Assembly (NCBI RefSeq): GCF_014192095.1
Contig: NZ_JACHXN010000010.1
Coordinates: forward strand, 62,001 to 126,000
DNA from: Phyllobacterium trifolii
GTDB lineage: Bacteria > Pseudomonadota > Alphaproteobacteria > Rhizobiales > Rhizobiaceae
Direction of reading: 5' to 3'
Length of the DNA: 64,000 nucleotides
A model generated the notes under the pieces. That model worked only from the letters and a program-made list of their open reading frames with translations. It searched no databases and was not told where the DNA came from. Of this stretch, positions 1-8,169 are shown one piece after another; position 1 is the first letter of the stretch; every line of letters begins with the position of its first letter. Both the position numbers and the translations under genes were made by a program.

Positions 1-881
1 CCGATCGGCTCATCATGGCCGTTTACGCGGTCGTGTGATTTCTCGTAATAGGTCTCGGGCGGTCCCGGCATGAACTTCAGCCCGTTATCGGCGAGCTTGT
101 CGGTCGCGTCAAAGATCGCCTCCGTCCCCACAGCGATGTGCTGGATGCCTTCGCCCTTGTACTTGCGCAAATATTCCTCGATCTGACTTTTGTCGTCGGT
201 CGATTCATTCAACGGGATGCGGATCTTGCCGCAGGGCGAGGTTATCGCGCGCGAAACCAGCCCGGTAAATTTACCGGCAATGTCGAAGAAATGGATCTGT
301 TTGAAGCCGAAGAGTTCGCGATAGAACGCCCACCATCTGTCCATATTGCCGCGATAGACATTATGGGTGAGGTGATCGAGATAATAGAATCCGACACCTT
401 CCGGCTTCGGGTCGCGCTCGCCAAGCCATTCGAACTCCGCATCGTAGACAGAGCCCTTGTCGCTGTAGGTTTCGATGAAATACAGCATCGATCCACCAAT
501 GCCGACGATCGCCGGAACATCCAGCGTCTTGTCGTCGCCCTCATAGGGTGTCGCGCCCTTGGCAACCGCATGGCTGTAGGCATGCTTGGCATCCACGACC
601 CGCCAGGCCATGGAAGGGGCACAGGGGCCATGCTTGTCGACGAACTTCGTCGCATGCGAACCCGGCTCGGCATTGAGAATGTAGTTGATGTCGCCCTGGC
701 GCCAGACGGTGATGTTCTTGGTCTTGTGGCGGGCCACAGGCACATAACCCATGCGCGCAAACAGCTCTTCGAGCTGCTCCGGCTCCGGATGAGAGAATTC
801 AACGAATTCGAAACCGTCCGTCCCAGCGGGGTTATCCTTGCTGATCGTGGCTTTCGGTGCGTCGTGCGGAAACGGGCCCAT
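1..881 (-). CDS. hppD: 4-hydroxyphenylpyruvate dioxygenase (3' end beyond the window)
   Basis: Fe(II) dioxygenase that converts 4-hydroxyphenylpyruvate to homogentisate in tyrosine breakdown. The reverse strand reads MGPFPHD near the N terminus, then FEFVEFSHPE, the iron-ligand region LDHLTHNV and the second histidine region GIQHIAVGT, all typical of HPPD. About 293 codons are present; the C terminus, which should carry the third iron ligand (Glu), lies off the left edge. An ATG at 893 is in frame, but I chose the ATG at 881 because GGAGG sits 5 bases upstream of it and the protein then starts as family members do. It is divergent from the Lrp/AsnC gene at 1003, a plausible regulator. Confidence 0.93.
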   Translation of the reverse strand, partial: MGPFPHDAPKATISKDNPAGTDGFEFVEFSHPEPEQLEELFARMGYVPVARHKTKNITVWRQGDINYILNAEPGSHATKFVDKHGPCAPSMAWRVVDAKHAYSHAVAKGATPYEGDDKTLDVPAIVGIGGSMLYFIETYSDKGSVYDAEFEWLGERDPKPEGVGFYYLDHLTHNVYRGNMDRWWAFYRELFGFKQIHFFDIAGKFTGLVSRAITSPCGKIRIPLNESTDDKSQIEEYLRKYKGEGIQHIAVGTEAIFDATDKLADNGLKFMPGPPETYYEKSHDRVNGHDEPI

Positions 882-1002
882 ATCATCCTCCATGCGGTGA
901 CCGCCATTATCGCGCAAACCGCTTGCAATGTGCTTGCATTTCAACGCTCCATAGGCGTATATTTCGCATGTTTCGTGCAAAAATATGATATAAGATGCAT
1001 AC

Positions 1003-1464
1003 ATGCAGCAACTTGATCCATCTGACCGCAAGATTCTCATTTGCCTGCAGGAAGATGGGCGGCTGACCAACAATGAGCTTTCCGAGCGCATCAACCTCTC
1101 GCCGTCGCAATGTTCGCGCCGCCGCACGCGGCTGGAGGAAGAGGGCTATATTCGCGGCTACCGGGCGGAGATCGACCGGGAAAAGCTTGGTCTCGGTATC
1201 GTCAACATCATCTCTGTGACACTGGCGACGCACAATCGGGACAACGCACAGCGCTTTTCGGAACTCATCTCGAAACTGCCTCAGGTCATGGAAGCCCACG
1301 CTCTGACTGGAGAGATGGATTATTTCATCAAAGTGGTGACACCGGACCTGCGCGGACTTTCGACATTCGTCAATGAGGTTCTGCTGCCGCATGAATCCGT
1401 CCAGCATGTCAAAACCGCCATCGTACTAGATACGCTGAAGGAAGATGGCCGTCTGCCGATTTGA
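1003..1464 (+). CDS. Lrp/AsnC family transcriptional regulator
   Basis: A 153-residue protein of normal family length. The N-terminal winged helix-turn-helix begins LDPSDRKILICLQEDGR and includes the recognition stretch NLSPSQCSRRRTRLEEEG. The C-terminal RAM/AsnC ligand-binding domain includes the glycine-containing turn ALTGEMDYF. It is transcribed away from hppD with about 120 bases between the start codons. Lrp-type regulators next to hppD usually respond to an aromatic amino acid or keto acid and act locally, so control of hppD is my inference. The spacer is A/T-rich just before the start (ATATGATATAAGAT), which could hold a -10 element. Confidence 0.9.
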   Translation: MQQLDPSDRKILICLQEDGRLTNNELSERINLSPSQCSRRRTRLEEEGYIRGYRAEIDREKLGLGIVNIISVTLATHNRDNAQRFSELISKLPQVMEAHALTGEMDYFIKVVTPDLRGLSTFVNEVLLPHESVQHVKTAIVLDTLKEDGRLPI

Positions 1465-1469
1465 GGCGC

Positions 1470-1808
1470 CTATGCTTTCAGGATCGCTTTAACGCCCCGC
1501 ATGACTTGTTGCAGGGTCGCTTGCGTCACACTACCAAGTTTGTCGGCATGTGAAATTTCAATCGTTGCGACCTTGGCCGGTCGAATGACCGAAGGTGCGG
1601 GCAACCCCGCATCCTGATGGCGCGGAATTGGAACATCGCCCACCCAAGGCCTGTTTTCCGCGCTTGTGATCATCAAAACCCAGAGAAGTTCATGATGGTC
1701 GCCAATTCCGCCATCGGAAATAACCAAGGCCGGCCGGTGCTGGCGGGTGTTTCGATCCGTGTATGGAAACGGAACACGTACAACGTCGCCAGCCTCAAAG
1801 GTTGGCAT
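1470..1808 (-). CDS. MazF/PemK-like toxin
   Basis: A 112-residue type II toxin, predicted to be a ribosome-independent mRNA endonuclease. Near the N terminus it carries the PemK-fold signature GDVVRVPFPYTD followed by RPALVIS; the later WVGDVPIP and GLPAPSVIR segments match the central strands of the family. The frame stays open upstream to 1934, but the extra residues are low-complexity and overlie the antitoxin gene, so I start at the ATG at 1808 (MPTFEAGD). It overlaps the end of the antitoxin gene by 14 bases, as expected for a translationally coupled pair. Loose alternative: a solitary PemK-like protein without toxicity. Confidence 0.85.
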   Translation of the reverse strand: MPTFEAGDVVRVPFPYTDRNTRQHRPALVISDGGIGDHHELLWVLMITSAENRPWVGDVPIPRHQDAGLPAPSVIRPAKVATIEISHADKLGSVTQATLQQVMRGVKAILKA

Positions 1809-2013
1809 AGGCTTTTTTGTCCGCTTCGCTGTCCCATTCCGAGAATGTTGCAAACGGGTCATCGCCATGCGCACCCGTTTCTGTGCGCATGAGAATGACG
1901 CGGCCATCCTCGATCTGGTAGGCGATTTCGTCACCGGGCCTCAGATTGAGTGCCATGCGTACCGCTTGCGGTATCGTCGTCTGCGCCTTGCTCGTCATTT
2001 TGCTGGTAATCAT
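1795..2013 (-). CDS. AbrB/MazE-type antitoxin
   Basis: A 72-residue protein with an N-terminal SpoVT/AbrB swapped-hairpin DNA-binding domain (MTSKAQTTIPQAVRMALNL, then GDEIAYQIEDGRV) and an acidic C-terminal tail (FSEWDSEADKKAY) that would mask the toxin. A GTG at 2019 is in frame, but AAGGAG lies only 2 bases from it and 8 bases from the ATG at 2013, which I therefore prefer. It precedes the toxin gene and overlaps it. A perfect 19-bp dyad just upstream (2039-2057) is the likely operator for autoregulation. Confidence 0.85.
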   Translation of the reverse strand: MITSKMTSKAQTTIPQAVRMALNLRPGDEIAYQIEDGRVILMRTETGAHGDDPFATFSEWDSEADKKAYANL

Positions 2014-2038
2014 GGGCACATCTCCTTATGAAAATAAA

Positions 2039-2057
2039 TGTAAGGAATTTCCTTACA
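2039..2057. promoter_or_regulatory. Palindromic operator candidate of the MazE/MazF pair
   Basis: TGTAAGGAATTTCCTTACA is a perfect inverted repeat with a single central base, 26 bases upstream of the antitoxin ATG. AbrB-type antitoxins usually bind such a dyad next to their own promoter; the role here is inferred from position. Confidence 0.55.
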
Positions 2058-2072
2058 AAATGCAAGGAAGCG

Positions 2073-2789
2073 CTAGAGATACAGCGCCTTCCGCACCATC
2101 GGATAGACCTGGGCATGGCCGAGCATATAGGCCGTGATTGTTTGCGCGTCGAACAGTCCATGAAACGCCCGGCCGAGAATATTCATTCCGCCTGCATAAG
2201 CACCGAAAGCCGGCATGATCATGCGCGAGCGGTCGCTGACGAAACAGCGGCGCTGCACCGACTGCCCGCGCCGAACCACCTTGGCGGCGGGGTGCAAATG
2301 TCCTGCGATCTCGCCGGAGCAGGGAGTTTTCGAGGGTTCGTGCCGAAAGACCAAATTACCCAAGGCCAGCTCCGTGAATGTCTCGCCCGGCAAGTCCGCC
2401 GGGTGTTCCGGGTCATGATTGCCGGTGATCCATATCCACTCGCGCCCCTCCATCAATGTAGCGAGTTCCGCCGCGTAGAGTGCGGGCAGGCGCGCTGCCG
2501 CTTGGCCATCGTGAAAACTGTCGCCGAGGCTTATCACGCAGGTTGGGTTGTAGCGCGCGATAATCTTCGCAAGCGCGGCCAGTGTCGTTGCCGTGTCATA
2601 GGGTGGCAGCAGCATGCCGCGCCGGGCAAATGACGAGCCCTTCTCGAAATGCAGGTCGGAGACAATGAGGATGCGGTCACTTTCGAGATAAAGAGCACCC
2701 GACGGATCGCAAACACCGCTGTGCCTTGCAACGGTCACTTCGGCTGCGCCATGCAAGGCTGTCTTGATCGTCTGAAACACCGGCGTCAT
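2073..2789 (-). CDS. pdeM: Ligase-associated metallophosphoesterase (MPE/PdeM)
   Basis: A 238-residue calcineurin-like phosphoesterase. The metal-binding motifs are complete: SDLHFEKG (Asp45, His47), LGDSFHD (Asp90), GNHD (Asn124, His125) and GHLHP (His164, His166). In Pseudomonas putida the homologous MPE is a manganese-dependent single-strand DNA endonuclease encoded with Lhr, Exo and Lig. Here the start codon overlaps the helicase stop by ATGA, so the pair is translationally coupled. Together with the divergent exonuclease and ligase genes, this places the protein in a DNA repair set rather than in general phosphoester turnover. Confidence 0.92.
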   Translation of the reverse strand: MTPVFQTIKTALHGAAEVTVARHSGVCDPSGALYLESDRILIVSDLHFEKGSSFARRGMLLPPYDTATTLAALAKIIARYNPTCVISLGDSFHDGQAAARLPALYAAELATLMEGREWIWITGNHDPEHPADLPGETFTELALGNLVFRHEPSKTPCSGEIAGHLHPAAKVVRRGQSVQRRCFVSDRSRMIMPAFGAYAGGMNILGRAFHGLFDAQTITAYMLGHAQVYPMVRKALYL

Positions 2790-5305
2790 TTATGATCCAT
2801 CATTTCCCGGGTCAACTCGTCGGCGATCTCTTCCAGAAGCGTCTCATGCGCTTCACCGGGGACACGTTCCTTACCGATTTCCATCATCACGGGAACGGCA
2901 AAAGGCGAGATCTGGTCGAGGTTCTTGTGAACGATATGACCCTTGATTCGGCTTAGCATATCGCTCAAACGCCGAATGTCGAGAAGACCCGTTGCGGCAT
3001 CGGCGCGCGTCGCCTTAATGAGGATGTGATCGGGCTCGTGCTCACGCAGCACGTCGTAAATCAGGTCGGTCGAAACCGTCACTTGCCGTCCGGATTTTTC
3101 CTGTCCGGGATGACGTTTTTCAACCAGGCCGGAGATGAGCGCGCAGTTGCGAAAGGTGCGCTTCAGCATGAAGCTCTCCGACAACCAGGTTTCGAGATCG
3201 TCACCGAGCATGTCCGCGTCGAAGAGCTCCGATAGCGGCAATTCGCCATTTTTGAACATCCGCCCCATGTCGCGCAGACCCCAGATCGATACGGCGTAGT
3301 CGGTCGCGATAAAGCCGAGCGGCCGCGCCTTGGCGCGTTCCAGCCGCCGGGTGAGCAGCATGCCCAGCGTCTGGTGTGCCAGCCTGCCCTCAAACGGATA
3401 GATCACCATGTAGGACCGCTCGCCGCGCGGAAAGGTTTCGACAAGCAGGCTGCCCGGCTGCGGCAGCACGGATTTCTCCTTCTGGATACGCAGCCAGTCG
3501 CTGACCTGATCAGGCAAGGCACCCCAACGGGCGGGATCAGCCAGCATTGCTCGAACCTGGCTTGCAAGATAGGTAGACAAAGGAAACTTACCTCCTTCAT
3601 AGGACGGTATCTTGGCGTCGAACCCTTCCGCGTTTGTGACAATGCATTCGTTCTCGCGAATACCTTCAAAGCGCAGCACGCGGCCGGAAAAGAAGAAGGT
3701 CTCGCCTGGACTGAGCGACTCGACGAAATACTCCTCCACCTTGCCGAGCACCGGCCCCCCACGCACATTGCCGCCCTTGCCTCGCTGGCGGGTGAGCCGC
3801 ACGTTGAGGCTCGGCGCCTCGATAATGGTACCGACATTCAACCGGTATTGCTGGGCAAAGCGCGGGTGGGTCACGCGCCAGGTGCCATCCGCGGTCTGCT
3901 TGATCTTGGCGAAGCGTTCATAGCTTTTCAGTGCATACCCGCCGGTCGCGACGAAATCGACGATACGATCGAAAGTTTCGCGTGGCAGCGACGCATAGGG
4001 CAGGGCGGTGGTGACTTCAGCGTAGAGATCGTCCGCCCGGAACGGCTCGGCGCAGGCCATGCCGAGCACGTGCTGCGCCAGCACGTCGAGCGAACCGTCA
4101 CCCAGCGGCGGGGTATCCTGCGCACCGATATAATTGGCGTCGAGTGCCGCCTGACATTCCATCACCTCGAAGCGATTGGCCGGAACGAGGATCGCGCGCG
4201 AGGGTTCGTCCATGCGGTGGTTGGAGCGGCCGATGCGCTGCGCGAGGCGGCTTGCACCCTTGGGTGCCCCGACATGAATGACGAGATCAACGTCGCCCCA
4301 GTCGATGCCGAGATCGAGCGTCGATGTCGCGACCACCGCCCGCAAGGCATTGGCTGCCATGGCCTGCTCCACCTTGCGGCGCTTGCCAACATCGAGCGAG
4401 CCGTGATGCAGCGCGATCGGCATATTGTCGTCGTTCGCCATCCAGAGATCATGGAACAGCCGCTCCGCCTGGCTGCGCGTATTGACGAAGATCAGTGTCG
4501 TGCCATGCCGCTTGATCGCATCGTAGATGCCAGGCAGCGCATACACCGCCGAATGCCCGGCCCATGGCACATGATCGTCCGATTCCAGAATGGTGATGTG
4601 CGGTTTTGCGCCGCCCTCGACGGTGACAAGGCTGGCCATTGGTGCATCGCTTGTCTGCGGCAGGAGCCAGCGCCGCAACCCATCCGGGTCGGCGACTGTG
4701 GCGGAAAGTCCGATCGTCTGCACACCCGGCTGCAGGCGCCGCAGCCTCGCCAGCCCGAGAGACAAAAGATGGCCCCGCTTGGACGTAACAAGGGAATGCA
4801 ACTCATCGAAGATCACATAGCGCAGGTCCTCGAAGAAGCGCCCGGCATCCTTGGCCGCGATCAGAAGTGCCAGTTGTTCAGGCGTCGTCAGCAATATATC
4901 CGGCGGCGCCAGTTTCTGCCGCTGCCGTTTATAGGCGGGCGTATCGCCGGTGCGCGTCTCGAGCGAGATATCCAGCCCCATCTCCGAGATAGGCTTTTCG
5001 AGGTTGCGATGAATATCGACAGCCAGCGCCTTCAGAGGCGAGATATACAGCGTATGGATGCCGCGGCTTGACGCATTGCTCTTGCCGCGCTGCGCCAGAT
5101 CGACCAGCGCCGGCAGAAATCCGGCCAGCGTCTTGCCCGCGCCTGTCGGTGCGATCAGGAGGGTCGAATTTCCCTGTTCCGATTCCTGCAACAGTGCAAG
5201 CTGATGGGCGCGCGGCGACCAGCCCTTCGACTGAAACCAGTTCAGGAAGGAGGGTGGCAGAAGAGGGGTGCCGATCTCGGCCAGGGGCGATTTGCTGGTG
5301 CTCAC
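2786..5305 (-). CDS. lhr: Ligase-associated DEXH-box DNA helicase (bacterial Lhr core)
   Basis: An 839-residue superfamily 2 helicase. Motif I is APTGAGKT (residues 52-59), motif II is DELH (167-170), motif III is LSATVAD, and the second RecA domain contains TSTLDLGIDW and the arginine-finger region QRIGRSNHR. The remaining ~400 residues fit the winged-helix and Lhr-specific domains. Length matches the short Lhr of ligase-associated repair clusters. Predicted role: ATP-dependent 3'-to-5' translocation on DNA, unwinding damaged or RNA:DNA duplexes. The start is a GTG at 5305 without a clear ribosome site, so the first few residues are uncertain. The divergent exonuclease starts 87 bases away. 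Confidence 0.93.
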   Translation of the reverse strand: MSTSKSPLAEIGTPLLPPSFLNWFQSKGWSPRAHQLALLQESEQGNSTLLIAPTGAGKTLAGFLPALVDLAQRGKSNASSRGIHTLYISPLKALAVDIHRNLEKPISEMGLDISLETRTGDTPAYKRQRQKLAPPDILLTTPEQLALLIAAKDAGRFFEDLRYVIFDELHSLVTSKRGHLLSLGLARLRRLQPGVQTIGLSATVADPDGLRRWLLPQTSDAPMASLVTVEGGAKPHITILESDDHVPWAGHSAVYALPGIYDAIKRHGTTLIFVNTRSQAERLFHDLWMANDDNMPIALHHGSLDVGKRRKVEQAMAANALRAVVATSTLDLGIDWGDVDLVIHVGAPKGASRLAQRIGRSNHRMDEPSRAILVPANRFEVMECQAALDANYIGAQDTPPLGDGSLDVLAQHVLGMACAEPFRADDLYAEVTTALPYASLPRETFDRIVDFVATGGYALKSYERFAKIKQTADGTWRVTHPRFAQQYRLNVGTIIEAPSLNVRLTRQRGKGGNVRGGPVLGKVEEYFVESLSPGETFFFSGRVLRFEGIRENECIVTNAEGFDAKIPSYEGGKFPLSTYLASQVRAMLADPARWGALPDQVSDWLRIQKEKSVLPQPGSLLVETFPRGERSYMVIYPFEGRLAHQTLGMLLTRRLERAKARPLGFIATDYAVSIWGLRDMGRMFKNGELPLSELFDADMLGDDLETWLSESFMLKRTFRNCALISGLVEKRHPGQEKSGRQVTVSTDLIYDVLREHEPDHILIKATRADAATGLLDIRRLSDMLSRIKGHIVHKNLDQISPFAVPVMMEIGKERVPGEAHETLLEEIADELTREMMDHK

Positions 5306-5392
5306 TGCAGCGAATGTAGTTGTGCGGCCTCAAAGCGCCAAGACATTGTTTGTCAGGATTGCGCGGAGCCAAATGCGGCCTATGTTCGTTAG

Positions 5393-6430
5393 GTGGTAAA
5401 TCCGAGGAATGTCTTGCTGAAACGTCCCGAAGCTCTGCTGTGTTCGACGCCTGCCGGCCTCTATTCCCCGGCCGGTGATTTCCATATTGATCCGGTTCGT
5501 CCCGTCGAGCGTGCATTGATCACCCATGGCCATTCCGACCACGCCCGCTCCGGCCACCGCAAGGTGATGGCGACGCAGCAGACGCTCGACATCATGGACT
5601 TGCGCTACGGCGCGAATTTCGCCGGTGAAACACAGGCTGCAGAGCTTGGCAAATCCATCGAAGTCAATGGTGTCAGCGTCAGTTTTCACCCCGCAGGCCA
5701 TGTGCTCGGTTCGGCGCAGATTGCTGTGGAGAAGGACGGCATGCGTATTGTCGCCTCTGGCGACTACAAACGCCGCGCCGATCCGACATGCCTCGGTTTC
5801 GAACCCATCGCTTGCGATGTCTTCATCACCGAAGCAACCTTCGCGCTGCCGGTCTTCCGCCACCCCGACAGCCGCGACGAGATCGCCAAGCTTTTGAAAT
5901 CCGTCGAACAGTTCCCCGAGCGCTCGCATCTCGTCGGTGCCTATGCGCTCGGCAAGGCACAGCGGGTCATCCGCATGCTGCGCGATGCCGGCTATGACCG
6001 GACCATCTATATTCACGGCGCCCTTGAGAAGCTCTGCAACTACTACCAGTCGCAAGGCATCGATCTCGGAGCTCTGGCACCGGCGACAACCGAGACAGGC
6101 AGCGTGCAGGATTTCGCCGGCGCTATCGTCATCGGGCCGCCCTCGGCCTTTCTCGATCGCTGGGCGCGGCGTTTTCCCGATCCGGTCTCGTGCTTTGCCT
6201 CGGGCTGGATGCGAATCCGCCAGCGGGCGCGCCAGGGTGGTGTCGAACTGCCGATCATTCTTTCCGACCATTGCGACTGGGACGAGCTTACCGGCACGAT
6301 CACCGAGCTTGGACCGCGCGAGGTCTGGGTCACGCACGGACGCGAGGAAGCTTTGGTGCGCTGGTGCGAGCTGAACGATTTTGCGGCGCGACCGCTGCAT
6401 CTCGTTGGCTACGAAGACGAGGGCGATTGA
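5393..6430 (+). CDS. Ligase-associated DNA exonuclease, metallo-beta-lactamase/beta-CASP type
   Basis: A 345-residue protein with the MBL metal motif HGHSDH (residues 45-50), followed by FHPAGHVLGSAQI and SGDYKRR, and beta-CASP features toward the C terminus (LSDHCDW, VWVTHG). This is the Exo member of the MPE-Lhr-Exo-Lig repair set, expected to trim DNA ends before ligation. GTG at 5393 gives the longest form; a TTG at 5414 has GAGGAA 5 bases upstream and may be the true start, shortening the protein by seven residues. The stop codon directly abuts the ligase ATG, so the two are co-translated. Confidence 0.92.
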   Translation: MVNPRNVLLKRPEALLCSTPAGLYSPAGDFHIDPVRPVERALITHGHSDHARSGHRKVMATQQTLDIMDLRYGANFAGETQAAELGKSIEVNGVSVSFHPAGHVLGSAQIAVEKDGMRIVASGDYKRRADPTCLGFEPIACDVFITEATFALPVFRHPDSRDEIAKLLKSVEQFPERSHLVGAYALGKAQRVIRMLRDAGYDRTIYIHGALEKLCNYYQSQGIDLGALAPATTETGSVQDFAGAIVIGPPSAFLDRWARRFPDPVSCFASGWMRIRQRARQGGVELPIILSDHCDWDELTGTITELGPREVWVTHGREEALVRWCELNDFAARPLHLVGYEDEGD

Positions 6431-8056
6431 ATGGAGGAATTCGCTCAACTCCTTGATCGGCTGGTCCTCACCCCCGCGCGCAACGGGAAGCTGACGCTTC
6501 TCGTTGACTATTTCCGCGATACGCCTGATCCGGATCGTGGCCTCGCGCTTGCCGCCATCACCGGCGATCTCAACATCGCCAATGTCAAGCCCGCGATGAT
6601 CCGTGCCTTGATCGCCGAGCGTATGGACGAGCAGCTTTTTGCCTATTCCTATGATTACGTCGGCGATCTCGCCGAAACCATTTCGCTGGTCTGGTCAACG
6701 GATGAACCGCTCCGCGCCAATGCCGTGCCGACGCTCGGCGATATCGTCACTTCTCTGGAACATGCATCCCGTAGCGACGCCGTACGCCTGGTTGAAAAAT
6801 GGCTGGACCAGCTCGATGCATCTGCCCGGTATGCGCTGCTGAAGCTCGTCACCGGCGGCATGCGCATCGGGGTTTCAGCCCGGCTTGCCAAACAAGCGCT
6901 CGCACAATTCGGCGAAGTCGATGTCACTGAGATCGAAGAGCTGTGGCATGGCCTGAAGCCGCCCTACCAACCGCTATTCGCCTGGCTGGAGAAGACTGCC
7001 GACAAGCCGGAAAGCCTTGCCGCGGCGCCATTCCGCCCGGTCATGCTGTCGACGCCTCTGGAGGAACCGGACTATGCCAGAATCAGTGCGGAGGATTATG
7101 CCGCCGAGTGGAAGTGGGATGGCATTCGCGTGCAATTGACTGCGGAGGGTGGCCAACGCCGTATCTATTCGCGCACCGGCGATGACATCTCCCATGCATT
7201 TCCCGACATTGCCGATTTCATGAGTTTCGAGGGCACGCTCGACGGCGAATTGCTCGTCGCGCGCAGCGTCGATACAGGGATAGAGGTCGGCGCTTTCGGC
7301 GATCTGCAGCAGCGTCTCAACCGCAAGACTGTCTCGGCAAAGCAGTTGGAAAGCCATCCCGCCTTTGTCCGGCTCTACGATCTGCTTTTTGACGGCAAGG
7401 AGGACATCCGAGCATTTCCATTTGACGAGCGGCGCACCCGCCTCGAAGCCTTCGTCAAACACCTAGAACCAACGCGCTTCGATCTTTCACCACTGGTCCC
7501 TTTCGAGAACTTCGAGGACCTCGTCGAACTGCGCAAGAACCCGCCGCATCCGATCATCGAAGGGCTGATGCTGAAGCAGCGCTCATCGGCCTATGTGCCG
7601 GGCCGGCCAAAAGGTCCGTGGTTCAAATGGAAGCGCGATCCCTTCATCATCGATGCCGTGCTTGTTTATGCCCAGCGTGGCCACGGCAAGCGTTCGAGCT
7701 ATTATTCGGACTATACTTTTGCCGTCTGGACAGGACCGGAAACCGAGCCATACCTGGTTCCGGTCGGCAAGGCCTATTTCGGCTTTACCGATGAAGAGCT
7801 GAAACAGCTCGACGCCTTCGTGCGCAACAACACGACCGAGCGTTTCGGCCCCGTGCGCTCCGTGCGGGCCGAGCCCGAACATGGCCTTGTGCTTGAGGTG
7901 GCATTCGAAGGCCTCAATCGCTCCAAGCGGCACAAATCCGGCGTCGCGATGCGGTTTCCACGCATTTCGCGCCTGCGCTGGGACAAGCCGCCCATAGAAG
8001 CCGACCGGCTGGAAACGCTTGAAGCCCTGCTGCGCGATTCAGAAACCATGGATTGA
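6431..8056 (+). CDS. ATP-dependent DNA ligase
   Basis: A 541-residue ligase. The nucleotidyltransferase motif I is KWDGIR, with the AMP-accepting lysine at position 228; motif III appears as LDGELLV and motif V as EGLMLKQR. An N-terminal helical DNA-binding domain (about 200 residues) precedes the core and an OB fold follows. It lacks the polymerase and phosphoesterase modules of LigD and so is the stand-alone ligase of the MPE-Lhr-Exo-Lig cluster. The start codon immediately follows the exonuclease stop. It should seal nicks, using ATP, in an accessory repair pathway beside the essential NAD-dependent LigA. Confidence 0.94.
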   Translation: MEEFAQLLDRLVLTPARNGKLTLLVDYFRDTPDPDRGLALAAITGDLNIANVKPAMIRALIAERMDEQLFAYSYDYVGDLAETISLVWSTDEPLRANAVPTLGDIVTSLEHASRSDAVRLVEKWLDQLDASARYALLKLVTGGMRIGVSARLAKQALAQFGEVDVTEIEELWHGLKPPYQPLFAWLEKTADKPESLAAAPFRPVMLSTPLEEPDYARISAEDYAAEWKWDGIRVQLTAEGGQRRIYSRTGDDISHAFPDIADFMSFEGTLDGELLVARSVDTGIEVGAFGDLQQRLNRKTVSAKQLESHPAFVRLYDLLFDGKEDIRAFPFDERRTRLEAFVKHLEPTRFDLSPLVPFENFEDLVELRKNPPHPIIEGLMLKQRSSAYVPGRPKGPWFKWKRDPFIIDAVLVYAQRGHGKRSSYYSDYTFAVWTGPETEPYLVPVGKAYFGFTDEELKQLDAFVRNNTTERFGPVRSVRAEPEHGLVLEVAFEGLNRSKRHKSGVAMRFPRISRLRWDKPPIEADRLETLEALLRDSETMD

Positions 8057-8169
8057 AATCCGCATGAGGAACATGTCGTCGTGCCCGCGCGTTGCTGATG
8101 GTCAACATGGCGAGAACGCGATAAGGGTCGAGGTGTGATTGTCATTCTGCAGGGATATGCAGCTATCAG

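Noticed and set aside
138-1016. A long plus-strand open frame (292 codons) opposite hppD
   Set aside because: It has no family resemblance and is antisense to a clear HPPD gene; it is a by-product of GC-rich codon use.
3374-5071. A 565-codon plus-strand open frame inside the Lhr helicase gene
   Set aside because: The reverse frame encodes all helicase motifs; this one has no domain and an arginine/histidine-rich composition typical of antisense frames.
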